The notes: generated by a model not told the origin, from the letters alone. Positions 1-5,860 are shown, counted from the stretch's first letter. The stretch is 7,302 nt of DNA from Prolixibacteraceae bacterium (GCA_016931875.1 JAFGDX010000313.1:1-7302); one strand, 5' to 3'. Made by a program: numbers and translations.

Positions 1-1
1 A

Positions 2-49
2 TCTTTTATAAATCCATTTATTGAAAATGGAACAAACAATAGGAAATGA
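2..49 (+). CDS. Possible 3' end of an upstream gene (partial)
   Basis: Only 15 codons and a TGA stop are visible, so no function can be given. This frame is preferred because the other two forward frames stop earlier (TAA at 9-11, TGA at 22-24). Its stop is also followed by AGTACTT, much as the stop of the SDR gene at 2686-2688 is followed by GGTACTG in repeat copy C. If that alignment is right, this is the tail of the preceding unit of the array. Support is weak because so little of the gene is in the window. Confidence 0.3.
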   Translation, partial: SFINPFIENGTNNRK

Positions 50-253
50 AGTACTTTGCCTGATAAATGTAACCGTTGCATGACCCCCGCTCCCGCACCA
101 ATTCTTCCTCATGGCCCATCCCGGCGGTTTGAACGCATGAAAAGAGAAAGCCATTGGATGAGAATCTTTTCCAAAGCTGCGAACTATGAAAAAGTTTATT
201 TACAATTTGTAACTTTAGGTAAAAAAAACAGGGGGTGGGCTGTTTGGCTCTGC
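50..253 (+). repeat. Long intergenic repeat, copy A
   Basis: This copy aligns with copies C and E over most of its length. Shared landmarks in order are GTACT next to the upstream stop, the CCCGCTCCCGCACC region, CCCGGCGG, AGAGAAAGCCAT followed by GGATGAGAATCTTTTCC, AAAAAGTTTATT, a CTTTAGG promoter box, and GGGTGGGCTG plus TTTGGCTCTGC ending 25 bp before the lipoprotein start. Differences from C and E are loss of the CGGAT/ATCCG dyad just upstream of the promoter box and several changes in the AT-rich inverted repeat (166-194). In place of the lost dyad it carries TTACAA-T-TTGTAA at 200-212. Its palindrome region is closest to copy F (both have TTTGAACGC after the GGCG). Confidence 0.85.
210..217 (+). 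promoter_or_regulatory. Repeat-borne promoter -7-like box (copy A)
   Basis: TAACTTTA approximates the Bacteroidetes -7 element TAnnTTTG. The same box, as TATCTTTA followed by GG, occurs at the same place in copies B, C and E. The box ends 61 nt before the lipoprotein ATG, exactly as in copy B. No convincing TTTG -33 element is seen at the expected 19-20 nt spacing, so promoter activity is inferred mainly from conservation and position. Confidence 0.5.
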
Positions 254-278
254 TCTCCGCTGCAAAAACAAGAGAGCC

Positions 279-1085
279 ATGAAACAATGTTTATCACTTC
301 TTTTTTTGATTTTGATTTTCTCAGGCTGTTCAAACAATCATGAGAATGATTTTATAAAAGAACACCCTGAATCAAAAAAATATATTGATTTTCTAAAATC
401 TCATAAGGAAAAACTGTTGGAGATTGACCATCGTGGATTTAAACTGGAATGGAGGCTACATGTGTATTGTGAGGATTTTGAAAAGCATGGCGGATTTAGG
501 GGTAAATTCTATGCATTTAAAGATAAATACCGAACAGATATCTTGTTTGCTGACGGTAAAAAATGGATACGGATATTTGATGGTAAGCGGATTCATGATT
601 TTGTAGACGGACATAAAAACAATGAATTTATAGAACGATGGGGTAAGGAACCTGTAAAGCATCCCTATATCGAACCTTTGTTAGGTGAAAATATTGAGTA
701 TTCAGATTTTGAAGCGGAGAAAACGGATGGTAATCACATAGCTTATTTGAGATTAATTTCAGGTGACGAGAAAGTTACTTTTCTGTTCACGAACGAAGAT
801 TATGAGGAATACACAGTATTGTTTCATGAAAAAGATTTTAACTCCTATGAAAAAATATCTTACGGGATAAATTACAGGTTCAATAAAAAAATACGGATTC
901 CTGAAATTTCAGTGAGTGAGATACCGACATCTGGTTGGTGTAATGGAGGCAAACGATTTGTTGACAAAGATGAATACAATGTAGATTTTGATTGGGAACC
1001 TGACGAAAACACCTTTAAGATAAAGGAAACAATGAGTTTTATAGAAAACATTGATTCAGTAATTTTTGAAAGTAAACAAGATTGA
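279..1085 (+). CDS. Predicted lipoprotein of unknown function
   Basis: A 268-residue protein begins with a short basic N-terminus, a hydrophobic stretch (about residues 5-14) and a lipobox-like FSGC with the lipidation cysteine at residue 17. This predicts signal peptidase II processing and membrane anchoring. The mature part is hydrophilic and rich in Asp, Glu, Lys and aromatic residues, with alternating patterns suggesting beta-strands. One segment (about residues 88-112, with DILFADGKKW and IRIFDGKRIHDF) loosely recalls LolA/LolB-type beta-sheet proteins, but this is only an impression. I do not recognise a family. The ATG follows copy A directly, behind a purine-rich AAGAGAG. It appears monocistronic, since copy B follows its stop. 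Confidence 0.85.
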   Translation: MKQCLSLLFLILIFSGCSNNHENDFIKEHPESKKYIDFLKSHKEKLLEIDHRGFKLEWRLHVYCEDFEKHGGFRGKFYAFKDKYRTDILFADGKKWIRIFDGKRIHDFVDGHKNNEFIERWGKEPVKHPYIEPLLGENIEYSDFEAEKTDGNHIAYLRLISGDEKVTFLFTNEDYEEYTVLFHEKDFNSYEKISYGINYRFNKKIRIPEISVSEIPTSGWCNGGKRFVDKDEYNVDFDWEPDENTFKIKETMSFIENIDSVIFESKQD

Positions 1086-1120
1086 AAAAGTTTCAGCAGC
1101 TAACCATGAAGCGTTCTGAT

Positions 1121-1235
1121 GGCATACAATGCCTCACCCGAACCGCCACTTTGCAAAAGTTTATTTGCACTGGTAGTTTATCCGTAAATTGTATCTTTAG
1201 GTGTACCAACAAAGGGGTGGGCTGTTTGGCTCTGC
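1121..1235 (+). repeat. Long intergenic repeat, copy B (internally deleted)
   Basis: It starts with the hairpin GGCAT-ACA-ATGCC (1121-1133), the same 13-mer as in copy E, then CCGAACCGCC. It then jumps straight to ACTTTGCAAAAGTTTATT. Relative to copy E about 100 bp are missing: the GC palindrome, the AGAGAAAGCCATGGGATGAG block and the left arm of the AT-rich inverted repeat. The promoter box TATCTTTAGG and the leader GGGCTGTTTGGCTCTGC are retained. The 1086-1120 stretch between the lipoprotein stop and the hairpin has no clear match in other copies. Confidence 0.85.
1192..1199 (+). promoter_or_regulatory. Repeat-borne promoter -7-like box (copy B)
   Basis: TATCTTTA followed by GG resembles TAnnTTTG and is identical to the box in copies C and E. 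It lies 61 nt before the preferred SDR start at 1261, the same spacing as copy A to its gene. A TTTG at the proper -33 distance is not obvious. Confidence 0.5.
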
Positions 1236-1260
1236 CCTGCTGTTTTAATTGAAAAATGAC

Positions 1261-2688
1261 ATGGACAAGGTTTTATTAACAGGTGCTACAGGATACATTG
1301 GAAAAAGATTACTGCCGGTTCTGGTTGAAAGCGGCTATTCTGTAGTTTGTTGCGTAAGGGATAAAGATAAATTTAATGTTGCAGATTCTGTTAAGAATAA
1401 AATCCAGGTTATCGAACTTGACTTAACCCGAAAGGAATCATTGGGTAACATTCCTCCGGATATTGACTTTGCTTATTATTTGGTTCATTCCATGTCAACT
1501 TCCAAAAACTATACGGAATTGGAACAACAATCTGCCATCAATTTCAGGGAAGCAGTTAATAAAACCAAAGCGAAGCAGGTTGTTTACCTGAGTGGTATCG
1601 TTAACTCTGAGACTTTATCAAAACATCTGAATTCGAGAAGAAATGTAGAAATTGAACTAAGTAAGGGAAATTACGCCCTTACAACTGTCCGGGCAGGAAT
1701 CATCATTGGTTCAGGAAGTGCATCCTTCGAAATTATACGCGATTTGGTTGAGAAACTGCCCATCATGATTGCACCAAAATGGCTACAAACCAAATGTCAG
1801 CCCATTGGCATTTCGGATGTTATTCAAATTTTAACCGGAATATTGGGAAACGTTCAAACATACAATAACAGCTATGACATTGCAGGGAATGAAATACTGA
1901 CTTACAAGGAAATGTTAATGGGTTTTGCCCAGGTACGCGGATTAAAAAGAATGATATGGACAGTTCCTGTAATGACTCCAAAATTATCATCCTACTGGTT
2001 GTATTTTATTACATCCACGTCCTACAAACTTGCCATTTCGTTGGTTGACAGCATGAAAATTGAGGTGATTGCAAAAGATAATGAAATAAACCAGTTACTT
2101 CAACTAAACCCCTTGTCGTATAAGGAATGTATCAAAAATGCGTTCAGTAAAATTGAACATAACGAGATTGTTTCCAGCTGGAAAGATTCGACCATAAGCG
2201 GCCGGCTGGATTATAAAATTTCGGATTATATAAATGTGCCTGAATATGGGTGTTTTAAGGATATTCGTACAAAACAGGTTAAGGATGAGTTGGATTGCAT
2301 CAGCAAAATCTGGAAGATAGGGGGTGAAACAGGCTGGTATTATGCCAATTGGTTGTGGAAACTGAGAGGTTTTACTGATAAATTGGTGGGTGGAGTTGGT
2401 TTAAGAAGGGGCAGAAAAAATTTAGATCATATACAAGCTGGCGATACTCTTGACTTCTGGCGGGTACTTTATGCAAACCGAAACGAAAAGCGATTACTGT
2501 TATTCGCTGAAATGAAGCTGCCGGGGGAGGCCTGGCTGGATTTTCGGTTAAAGGATAATGTTCTTGTTCAAACAGCCACATTTCGCCCTAAAGGATTATT
2601 GGGAAGGGCTTACTGGTATTTGGTATATCCGTTTCACGGATTCATATTTAAAGGATTAATAAAAGAACTAACCAAACACAACAATTAA
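1261..2688 (+). CDS. Atypical SDR-family NAD(P)-binding protein with DUF2867-like C-terminal region
   Basis: A 475-residue protein. Residues 1-15 form a first Rossmann strand and the glycine loop TGATGYIG (7-14, GxxGxxG), placing it among extended/atypical SDR proteins (NmrA/NDUFA9-like). Other landmarks are FAYYLVHSM (70-78) and VVYLSGIV (107-114). The usual SDR Tyr-x-x-x-Lys is not seen; the corresponding region reads HLNSRRNVE (122-130), so classical dehydrogenase chemistry is uncertain. Residues about 325-470 (GGETGWYYANWLWKLRG, GDTLDFWRVL, GEAWLDFRL, YWYLVYPFH) look like DUF2867, which is often fused to this SDR type. Substrate unknown. Start: a TTG at 1249 would add four residues, but ATG 1261 begins the conserved strand directly and matches the leader spacing in copy A. 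The stop codon lies inside repeat copy C. Confidence 0.92.
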   Translation: MDKVLLTGATGYIGKRLLPVLVESGYSVVCCVRDKDKFNVADSVKNKIQVIELDLTRKESLGNIPPDIDFAYYLVHSMSTSKNYTELEQQSAINFREAVNKTKAKQVVYLSGIVNSETLSKHLNSRRNVEIELSKGNYALTTVRAGIIIGSGSASFEIIRDLVEKLPIMIAPKWLQTKCQPIGISDVIQILTGILGNVQTYNNSYDIAGNEILTYKEMLMGFAQVRGLKRMIWTVPVMTPKLSSYWLYFITSTSYKLAISLVDSMKIEVIAKDNEINQLLQLNPLSYKECIKNAFSKIEHNEIVSSWKDSTISGRLDYKISDYINVPEYGCFKDIRTKQVKDELDCISKIWKIGGETGWYYANWLWKLRGFTDKLVGGVGLRRGRKNLDHIQAGDTLDFWRVLYANRNEKRLLLFAEMKLPGEAWLDFRLKDNVLVQTATFRPKGLLGRAYWYLVYPFHGFIFKGLIKELTKHNN

Positions 2689-2906
2689 GGTACTGGCGCC
2701 ATGCCATGCCCCGTCTGAACCGCCGCTCGCGCGCACAAATCCTTTTGTGTGGTTCTTCCCGGCGATAGTATTACATGAAACAGAGAAAGCCATGGGATGA
2801 GCATCTTTTGCAAAGTTCGCCACTTTGGAAAAGTTTATTCACACGGATTGTTTATCCGCAATTTGTATCTTTAGGCACAATAACAGGGCAGGCTGTTTGG
2901 CTCTGC
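2678..2906 (+). repeat. Long intergenic repeat, copy C (full length)
   Basis: From ACAACAATTAAGGTACTG onward this copy matches copy E at roughly 90% by eye for nearly 200 bp, up to TATCTTTAGG. Components are: a GC-rich palindromic region with CGCCG (2721-2725) facing CGGCG (2760-2764); inside it a hairpin CGCACAAA-TCCT-TTTGTGTG (2732-2751, one G-T pair); the block AGAGAAAGCCATGGGATGAG; an AT-rich inverted repeat with two mismatches (about 2804-2832); the CGGAT/ATCCG dyad (2844-2858); the promoter box; and the GGGCTGTTTGGCTCTGC-type leader. The first 11 bases encode the end and stop of the SDR gene, so the repeat reaches into coding sequence. Confidence 0.9.
2866..2873 (+). promoter_or_regulatory. 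Repeat-borne promoter -7-like box (copy C)
   Basis: TATCTTTA followed by GG approximates the Bacteroidetes TAnnTTTG element. It is placed 86 nt before the methyltransferase ATG at 2960, after the conserved GC-rich leader. It is the likely promoter for the single gene downstream. A -33 TTTG is not evident. Confidence 0.5.
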
Positions 2907-2959
2907 TCTGCCAGGTTATTTTAATAACAACATTCAACTGCGAAAATAATGGATAAACA

Positions 2960-3571
2960 ATGACAGAATTTTGGGAAGAAGCATTTAAGGAAAAGCAAGA
3001 AATGTGGGGGTTAGAGCCTGCAAAATCTACGGTTTTAACAAAAGACTTTTTTGTTAAGCATAAAATAAAAAATGTACTTATTCCTGGAATTGGCTACGGC
3101 CGGAATGCAAAAATTTTTACAGACAACGGGTTGACAGTAACCGGAATTGAAATTTCACAAACTGCCATTGATTTAGCAAAAAAGCATTTTGGAAATGACT
3201 TGTTAATTTATCACGGGTCGGTAACTGAAATGCCATTTGACGATAAATTATATGATGGAATATTTTGCTACGGATTAATTTACTTATTGGACAATGAGGA
3301 AAGGAAAAAATTAATACAAGACTGTTTTAACCAATTGGCAGAAGATGGATTTATGATTTTTACGGCTATAACAAAAGATGCCCCAACATACGGACAGGGA
3401 ATTCAAATTGGTAAAGACCGGTTTGAAATGTTCGGCGGGGTAAAAATTTTCTTTTACGACAAGGAAACCATAGAGGAAGAATTCAAGAGTGCAGGACTTT
3501 TTGAAGTAACAGAAGTAACCGAAAATTATCCTTTTTACCTTATAAAGTGCAGAAAAAACAAAACAAAATGA
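2960..3571 (+). CDS. Class I SAM-dependent methyltransferase
   Basis: A 203-residue soluble protein with a Rossmann-like methyltransferase fold. Motif I is VLIPGIGYGRN (39-49), with the intact glycine-rich SAM loop. The motif II acid that would bind the SAM ribose is E64 in VTGIEIS. MPFDDKLYDGIFCYGLIYLL (91-110) fits the motif III/IV region. The PGxGxGR form of motif I and the N-terminal FWEEAF and W16 resemble the thiopurine/tellurite-type small-molecule methyltransferases (TPMT/TehB-like), but the substrate cannot be told from sequence. It sits alone between copy C and spacer D, so it is probably monocistronic. A four-codon ATG frame (2949-2963) overlaps its start and is unlikely to matter. 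Confidence 0.92.
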   Translation: MTEFWEEAFKEKQEMWGLEPAKSTVLTKDFFVKHKIKNVLIPGIGYGRNAKIFTDNGLTVTGIEISQTAIDLAKKHFGNDLLIYHGSVTEMPFDDKLYDGIFCYGLIYLLDNEERKKLIQDCFNQLAEDGFMIFTAITKDAPTYGQGIQIGKDRFEMFGGVKIFFYDKETIEEEFKSAGLFEVTEVTENYPFYLIKCRKNKTK

Positions 3572-3779
3572 TGCCAAAAAACTACCCGTTAAATTGTAAC
3601 CGGCATTGCGGGGCAGTGCGGTTTCGTCTGTGAAATTTCAGCATCGCCGTACTTTCGGAGATGAACGCGCTTCGAAATCCGCTGCGCAACACCAACCAAC
3701 CGCAGGCGGTAATTGAAAAACTCACCACAAAGGATTGAGGCACTTACCAAACTCTTTCCAGGAAAAAAAACAAATAAAA
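3572..3779 (+). other. GC-rich intergenic spacer D, different from the A/B/C/E/F repeat
   Basis: This 208-bp spacer separates the methyltransferase from the ArsR operon in the position where the other genes have the long repeat. I see no TATCTTTAGG box and no GGGCTGTTTGGCTCTGC leader. Its organisation is analogous: an inverted repeat shortly after the stop (3598-3623), then a GC-rich stretch with short palindromes such as ACCGC-AG-GCGGT, then AT-rich sequence. It may be a second repeat family with other members outside the window; that cannot be tested here. No coding potential is apparent. Confidence 0.55.
3598..3623 (+). repeat. Inverted repeat after methyltransferase gene
   Basis: AACCGGCATTGC (3598-3609) and GCAGTGCGGTT (3613-3623) can pair around a GGG loop, with one bulged G and one G-T pair. 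There is no run of T after it, so it is not a classical intrinsic terminator. Its place just after the upstream gene parallels the GGCAT-ACA-ATGCC hairpins of copies B and E. Confidence 0.6.
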
Positions 3780-3811
3780 TTTGCGCAAGTAAATGCTTTC
3801 ATATATATTTG
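3780..3811 (+). promoter_or_regulatory. Bacteroidetes-type promoter of the arsR operon
   Basis: TTTG (3780-3783), a 20-nt spacer and TATATTTG (3804-3811) match the known Bacteroidetes primary sigma factor consensus TTTG-N19/20-TAnnTTTG without a mismatch. Transcription would start a few bases downstream of 3811, giving a short leader before ATG 3832. The two operator-like dyads sit in the spacer and over the expected start site, so a bound repressor would block initiation. Confidence 0.8.
3785..3800 (+). promoter_or_regulatory. Operator-like dyad 1
   Basis: GCAAGTAAATGCTTTC is an imperfect palindrome lying in the spacer between the -33 and -7 elements. It matches dyad 2 at 13 of 16 positions. 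Inferred binding site for the ArsR-family protein encoded next to it. Confidence 0.55.
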
Positions 3812-3826
3812 CAAGCAAATACTTGC
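3811..3826 (+). promoter_or_regulatory. Operator-like dyad 2
   Basis: GCAAGCAAATACTTGC has perfect 5-bp arms GCAAG/CTTGC. It overlaps the last base of the -7 element and the predicted transcription start, and begins 26 bp after the start of dyad 1. The position is typical of autorepression by an ArsR-family regulator. Confidence 0.65.
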
Positions 3827-3831
3827 ATAAT

Positions 3832-4194
3832 ATGGAAGCACGAAGAGATGTTTTTCAGGCAATAGCCGACCCTACCAGAAGAGCCATAATTGATTTGATA
3901 TCGCAACATCCAATCAATGCCAACACCATTGCTGAACAATTTGACGTTAGCAGGCAGGCAATTTCATTGCACCTCAAAATCCTTTCTGAATGTGATTTAT
4001 TAAATGTTCAGCAAAATGGCAGGGAGAGATTGTACAATGCCAAACTTGAAAAATTAAACGAAGTGTACGAATGGGTTGAGCAGTACCGAAAATTATGGAC
4101 TAGTAGATTAAGTGCACTCAAAGATTTTGTAGAACAAGAAGAGTTACAAACAAAAACTATCAGTAAATCAAAAAAAGTAAAAAATGGAAAATAA
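3832..4194 (+). CDS. ArsR/SmtB-family winged-helix transcriptional repressor
   Basis: A 120-residue DNA-binding protein. RRDVFQAIADPTRRAIIDLI (4-23) is the typical ArsR first helices. The helix-turn-helix spans about 31-56, with recognition helix VSRQAISLHLKIL (39-51). The wing is VQQNGRERLYNA (59-70). The C-terminal tail is Lys-rich. The metal-binding ELCVCDL motif of ArsR/SmtB metal sensors is absent and only one Cys is present, so the inducer is probably not a thiolate-bound metal. Start: a frame opens at 3793, but that extension is encoded by the operator and promoter bases, so ATG 3832 is chosen. The gene overlaps the SRPBCC gene by 11 bp. It likely represses its own operon. Confidence 0.93.
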   Translation: MEARRDVFQAIADPTRRAIIDLISQHPINANTIAEQFDVSRQAISLHLKILSECDLLNVQQNGRERLYNAKLEKLNEVYEWVEQYRKLWTSRLSALKDFVEQEELQTKTISKSKKVKNGK

Positions 4195-4672
4195 TTTGAA
4201 AAAAGGTGAAGTTTTTATTGAGGAAATTTTTACCGCCAGCATTGAGAAGGTTTTTGAAGCCTGGACAGACCCGGAAAAACTTATGAAATGGTATGCGCCT
4301 GACGGTTGCACCATTCATTTTAAAAAAATCGAAATAGAAAAAGGGGGAAAGTACCATTCTTGCATTTCCAACCCTCAATATGGAGACTGTTGGTGTATCG
4401 GAGAATACAAAGAAGTGATACCTCATTCAAAAATCATATTCACAATGATAAATGCAGACGAAAATGGCAATCCTGTAAATCCGGTTGAAATCGGAATGGA
4501 CTCCGATTGGCCCGGGGAAACACTTGTTACCGTTACACTATCCGAAGAAAATGGTAAAACCAAATTACAATTGCATCAGACGGTTTCACAAGAGTTAGCA
4601 CAAAAGACGGGGGCATATCCGAGCTGGTTACAGATGTTGAACAATATGCAAACTTTAATTACTAAAAGCTGA
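4184..4672 (+). CDS. SRPBCC / AHSA1-domain protein
   Basis: A 162-residue single-domain protein of the START/Bet v 1-like superfamily, AHSA1 (CalC-related) type. The signature is seen at FTASIEKVFEAWTDPEKLMKWYAPDG (16-41), followed by beta-strands with GGKYHSC, GEYKEVIPHSKIIFTM (73-88) and TLVTVTLSEENGKTKLQLHQ (113-132), then a C-terminal helix beginning near W148. Such domains hold hydrophobic ligands in a cavity; the ligand here is unknown. Pairing with an ArsR repressor is a widespread arrangement, suggesting a ligand-responsive module. Its start lies inside the arsR reading frame and its TGA overlaps the next ATG by one base, indicating translational coupling. Confidence 0.92.
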   Translation: MENNLKKGEVFIEEIFTASIEKVFEAWTDPEKLMKWYAPDGCTIHFKKIEIEKGGKYHSCISNPQYGDCWCIGEYKEVIPHSKIIFTMINADENGNPVNPVEIGMDSDWPGETLVTVTLSEENGKTKLQLHQTVSQELAQKTGAYPSWLQMLNNMQTLITKS

Positions 4673-5571
4673 TGGAAATGAAAAAAATATTGACCGTATT
4701 TACGTTAGTACTTCTGACTTTCGTTTTATTCAAACATTCCTCTCAATCAGAAGGAATTAGTAATAAATTGAACACCACAGGTGATGGCAGAGACTTCAGG
4801 AAAGGTTATTCGGAAGTGAATGGACTGAAAATGTATTATGAAATTTACGGACAAGGAAAACCGTTTGTTCTCATTCACGGTGGCGGCTCAACAATTCAAT
4901 CCACCTTTGGAAAAGTTATTCCGCTATTCGCAAAAAACAGACAAGTAATAGCCGTTGAATTACAGGCTCACGGACGAACGAGCGACAGAAACACAGACTT
5001 GTCATTTGAGCAAGATGCAGATGACGTTGCGACACTTCTAAAAAACCTGAAAATTGACAAAGCGGACTTTTTAGGTTTCAGCAACGGAGGAACAACCACT
5101 TTGCAAATTGCCATTCGCCACCCTGAAATAGTTGATAAAATTATTGTAGGTTCTGCTCTTGCCAAACGTGACGGAGTTCCTGAATGGTTTTGGGGATTTA
5201 TGGAACAGGCAAAACTGGAAAATATGCCAGAACAACTGAAAGCGGCATATAAACAAGTTGCACCCGACACAAGCAAATTACAAATAATGCACGACCGGGA
5301 TGTAAAGCGAATGGTGAATTTCAAAGACATTCCAGACGAACAAATCAAATCAATTAAAGTACCGACTTTAATCATCATTGCTGACCAGGACGTAATTACA
5401 CCCGAACACGCTCTTGAATTACACAGACAAATTGCCAACTCTGAATTGGCAATAATTCCGGGCGGACACGGAGAATATATTGGAGAAATAACCACAGTAG
5501 AACCTGACTTTAATGAAAGTGAACTTGTCGTCCCAATGATTGAAAAGTTCCTTAACAAAAAAGTAGATTAA
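4672..5571 (+). CDS. Exported or membrane-anchored alpha/beta hydrolase
   Basis: A 299-residue protein of the alpha/beta hydrolase fold. Residues 1-20 are KK followed by a hydrophobic stretch, a signal peptide or anchor, so the enzyme probably acts outside the cytoplasm. Catalytic features are the oxyanion-loop HGGG (69-72), nucleophile elbow GFSNGG with Ser137, probable Asp240 in IADQDVITP (236-244) and His266 in GGHGEY. The spacing is normal for the family. The substrate is unknown; esters, lactones or similar are possible. The start overlaps the SRPBCC stop (TGATG); ATG 4678, two codons on, is an alternative. It is the last gene of the ArsR operon and presumably repressed by it. Confidence 0.92.
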   Translation: MEMKKILTVFTLVLLTFVLFKHSSQSEGISNKLNTTGDGRDFRKGYSEVNGLKMYYEIYGQGKPFVLIHGGGSTIQSTFGKVIPLFAKNRQVIAVELQAHGRTSDRNTDLSFEQDADDVATLLKNLKIDKADFLGFSNGGTTTLQIAIRHPEIVDKIIVGSALAKRDGVPEWFWGFMEQAKLENMPEQLKAAYKQVAPDTSKLQIMHDRDVKRMVNFKDIPDEQIKSIKVPTLIIIADQDVITPEHALELHRQIANSELAIIPGGHGEYIGEITTVEPDFNESELVVPMIEKFLNKKVD

Positions 5572-5711
5572 CTACAACGAACCGACAACAATTAAGGTAC
5601 TGCCGGCATACAATGCCCCATCTGAACCGCGGCTCGCGCGCACAAATCCTCTTGTGTGGTCCTTCCCGGCGAAAGTATCACGTGAAACAGAGAAAGCCAT
5701 GGGATGAGAAT

Positions 5712-5740
5712 CTTTTCCAAAGTTTGCAACTTTGGAAAAG
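5712..5740 (+). repeat. Perfect 13-bp inverted repeat in copy E
   Basis: CTTTTCCAAAGTT and AACTTTGGAAAAG are exact reverse complements separated by TGC. Copy C has the same structure with two mismatched pairs and copy A a more eroded version; copy B keeps only the right arm. TTTATTC follows, so it could act as a terminator for the upstream unit. It could equally be a protein- or recombinase-binding site; the sequence does not decide. Confidence 0.85.
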
Positions 5741-5772
5741 TTTATTCACACGGATTGTTTATCCGCAAATTG

Positions 5773-5780
5773 TATCTTTA
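5773..5780 (+). promoter_or_regulatory. Repeat-borne promoter -7-like box (copy E)
   Basis: TATCTTTA followed by GG is identical to copies B and C and lies 80 nt before the second methyltransferase start at 5861. It resembles TAnnTTTG; the -33 element is not clear. Confidence 0.5.
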
Positions 5781-5860
5781 GGTTCAAAAAAAGAGGGTGG
5801 GCTGTCAGCGACTTCTCTGCGCCACAGGCATTAAAAGACACAGACACAAAATTGTTCAAT

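Larger units (their letters stand above)
5585..5805 (+). repeat. Long intergenic repeat, copy E (near full length)
   Basis: It begins with ACAACAATTAAGGTACTG as in copy C, here 14 bp after the hydrolase stop. Hairpin GGCAT-ACA-ATGCC (about 5605-5617) follows, then the GC-rich palindrome region, AGAGAAAGCCATGGGATGAG, the perfect 13-bp inverted repeat, the CGGAT/ATCCG dyad (5751-5765), TATCTTTAGG and GAGGGTGGGCTGT. After GGGCTGT the leader departs from the other copies and runs into unrelated sequence (CAGCGACTTC), unlike A, B and C, which continue TTGGCTCTGC. Confidence 0.9.

Noticed and set aside
56..343. A 95-codon open frame across copy A, and a similar one (5613-5834) across copy E
   Set aside because: They lie in the repeat. 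The corresponding frame in copy C has a stop after PSRR-like codons, and A and E differ by indels not in multiples of three, so selection is on DNA or RNA, not protein.
1249..1260. TTG start for the SDR gene giving four extra residues
   Set aside because: ATG 1261 begins directly with the conserved Rossmann strand and gives the same 61-nt spacing to the promoter box as in copy A.
3793..3831. Longer N-terminus for the ArsR protein
   Set aside because: The extra 13 codons overlap the -7 element and both operator dyads, and ArsR proteins usually start near the RRDVFQAIADPTRR segment.
4968..5558. A 196-codon open frame on the minus strand
   Set aside because: It is fully opposite the alpha/beta hydrolase, whose catalytic motifs are intact. 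Its product is a Ser-rich antisense translation without recognisable features.
5732..5860. N-terminal 43-residue extension of the second methyltransferase
   Set aside because: These codons are repeat copy E, including its promoter box and leader, so they lie upstream of or at the probable transcription start.
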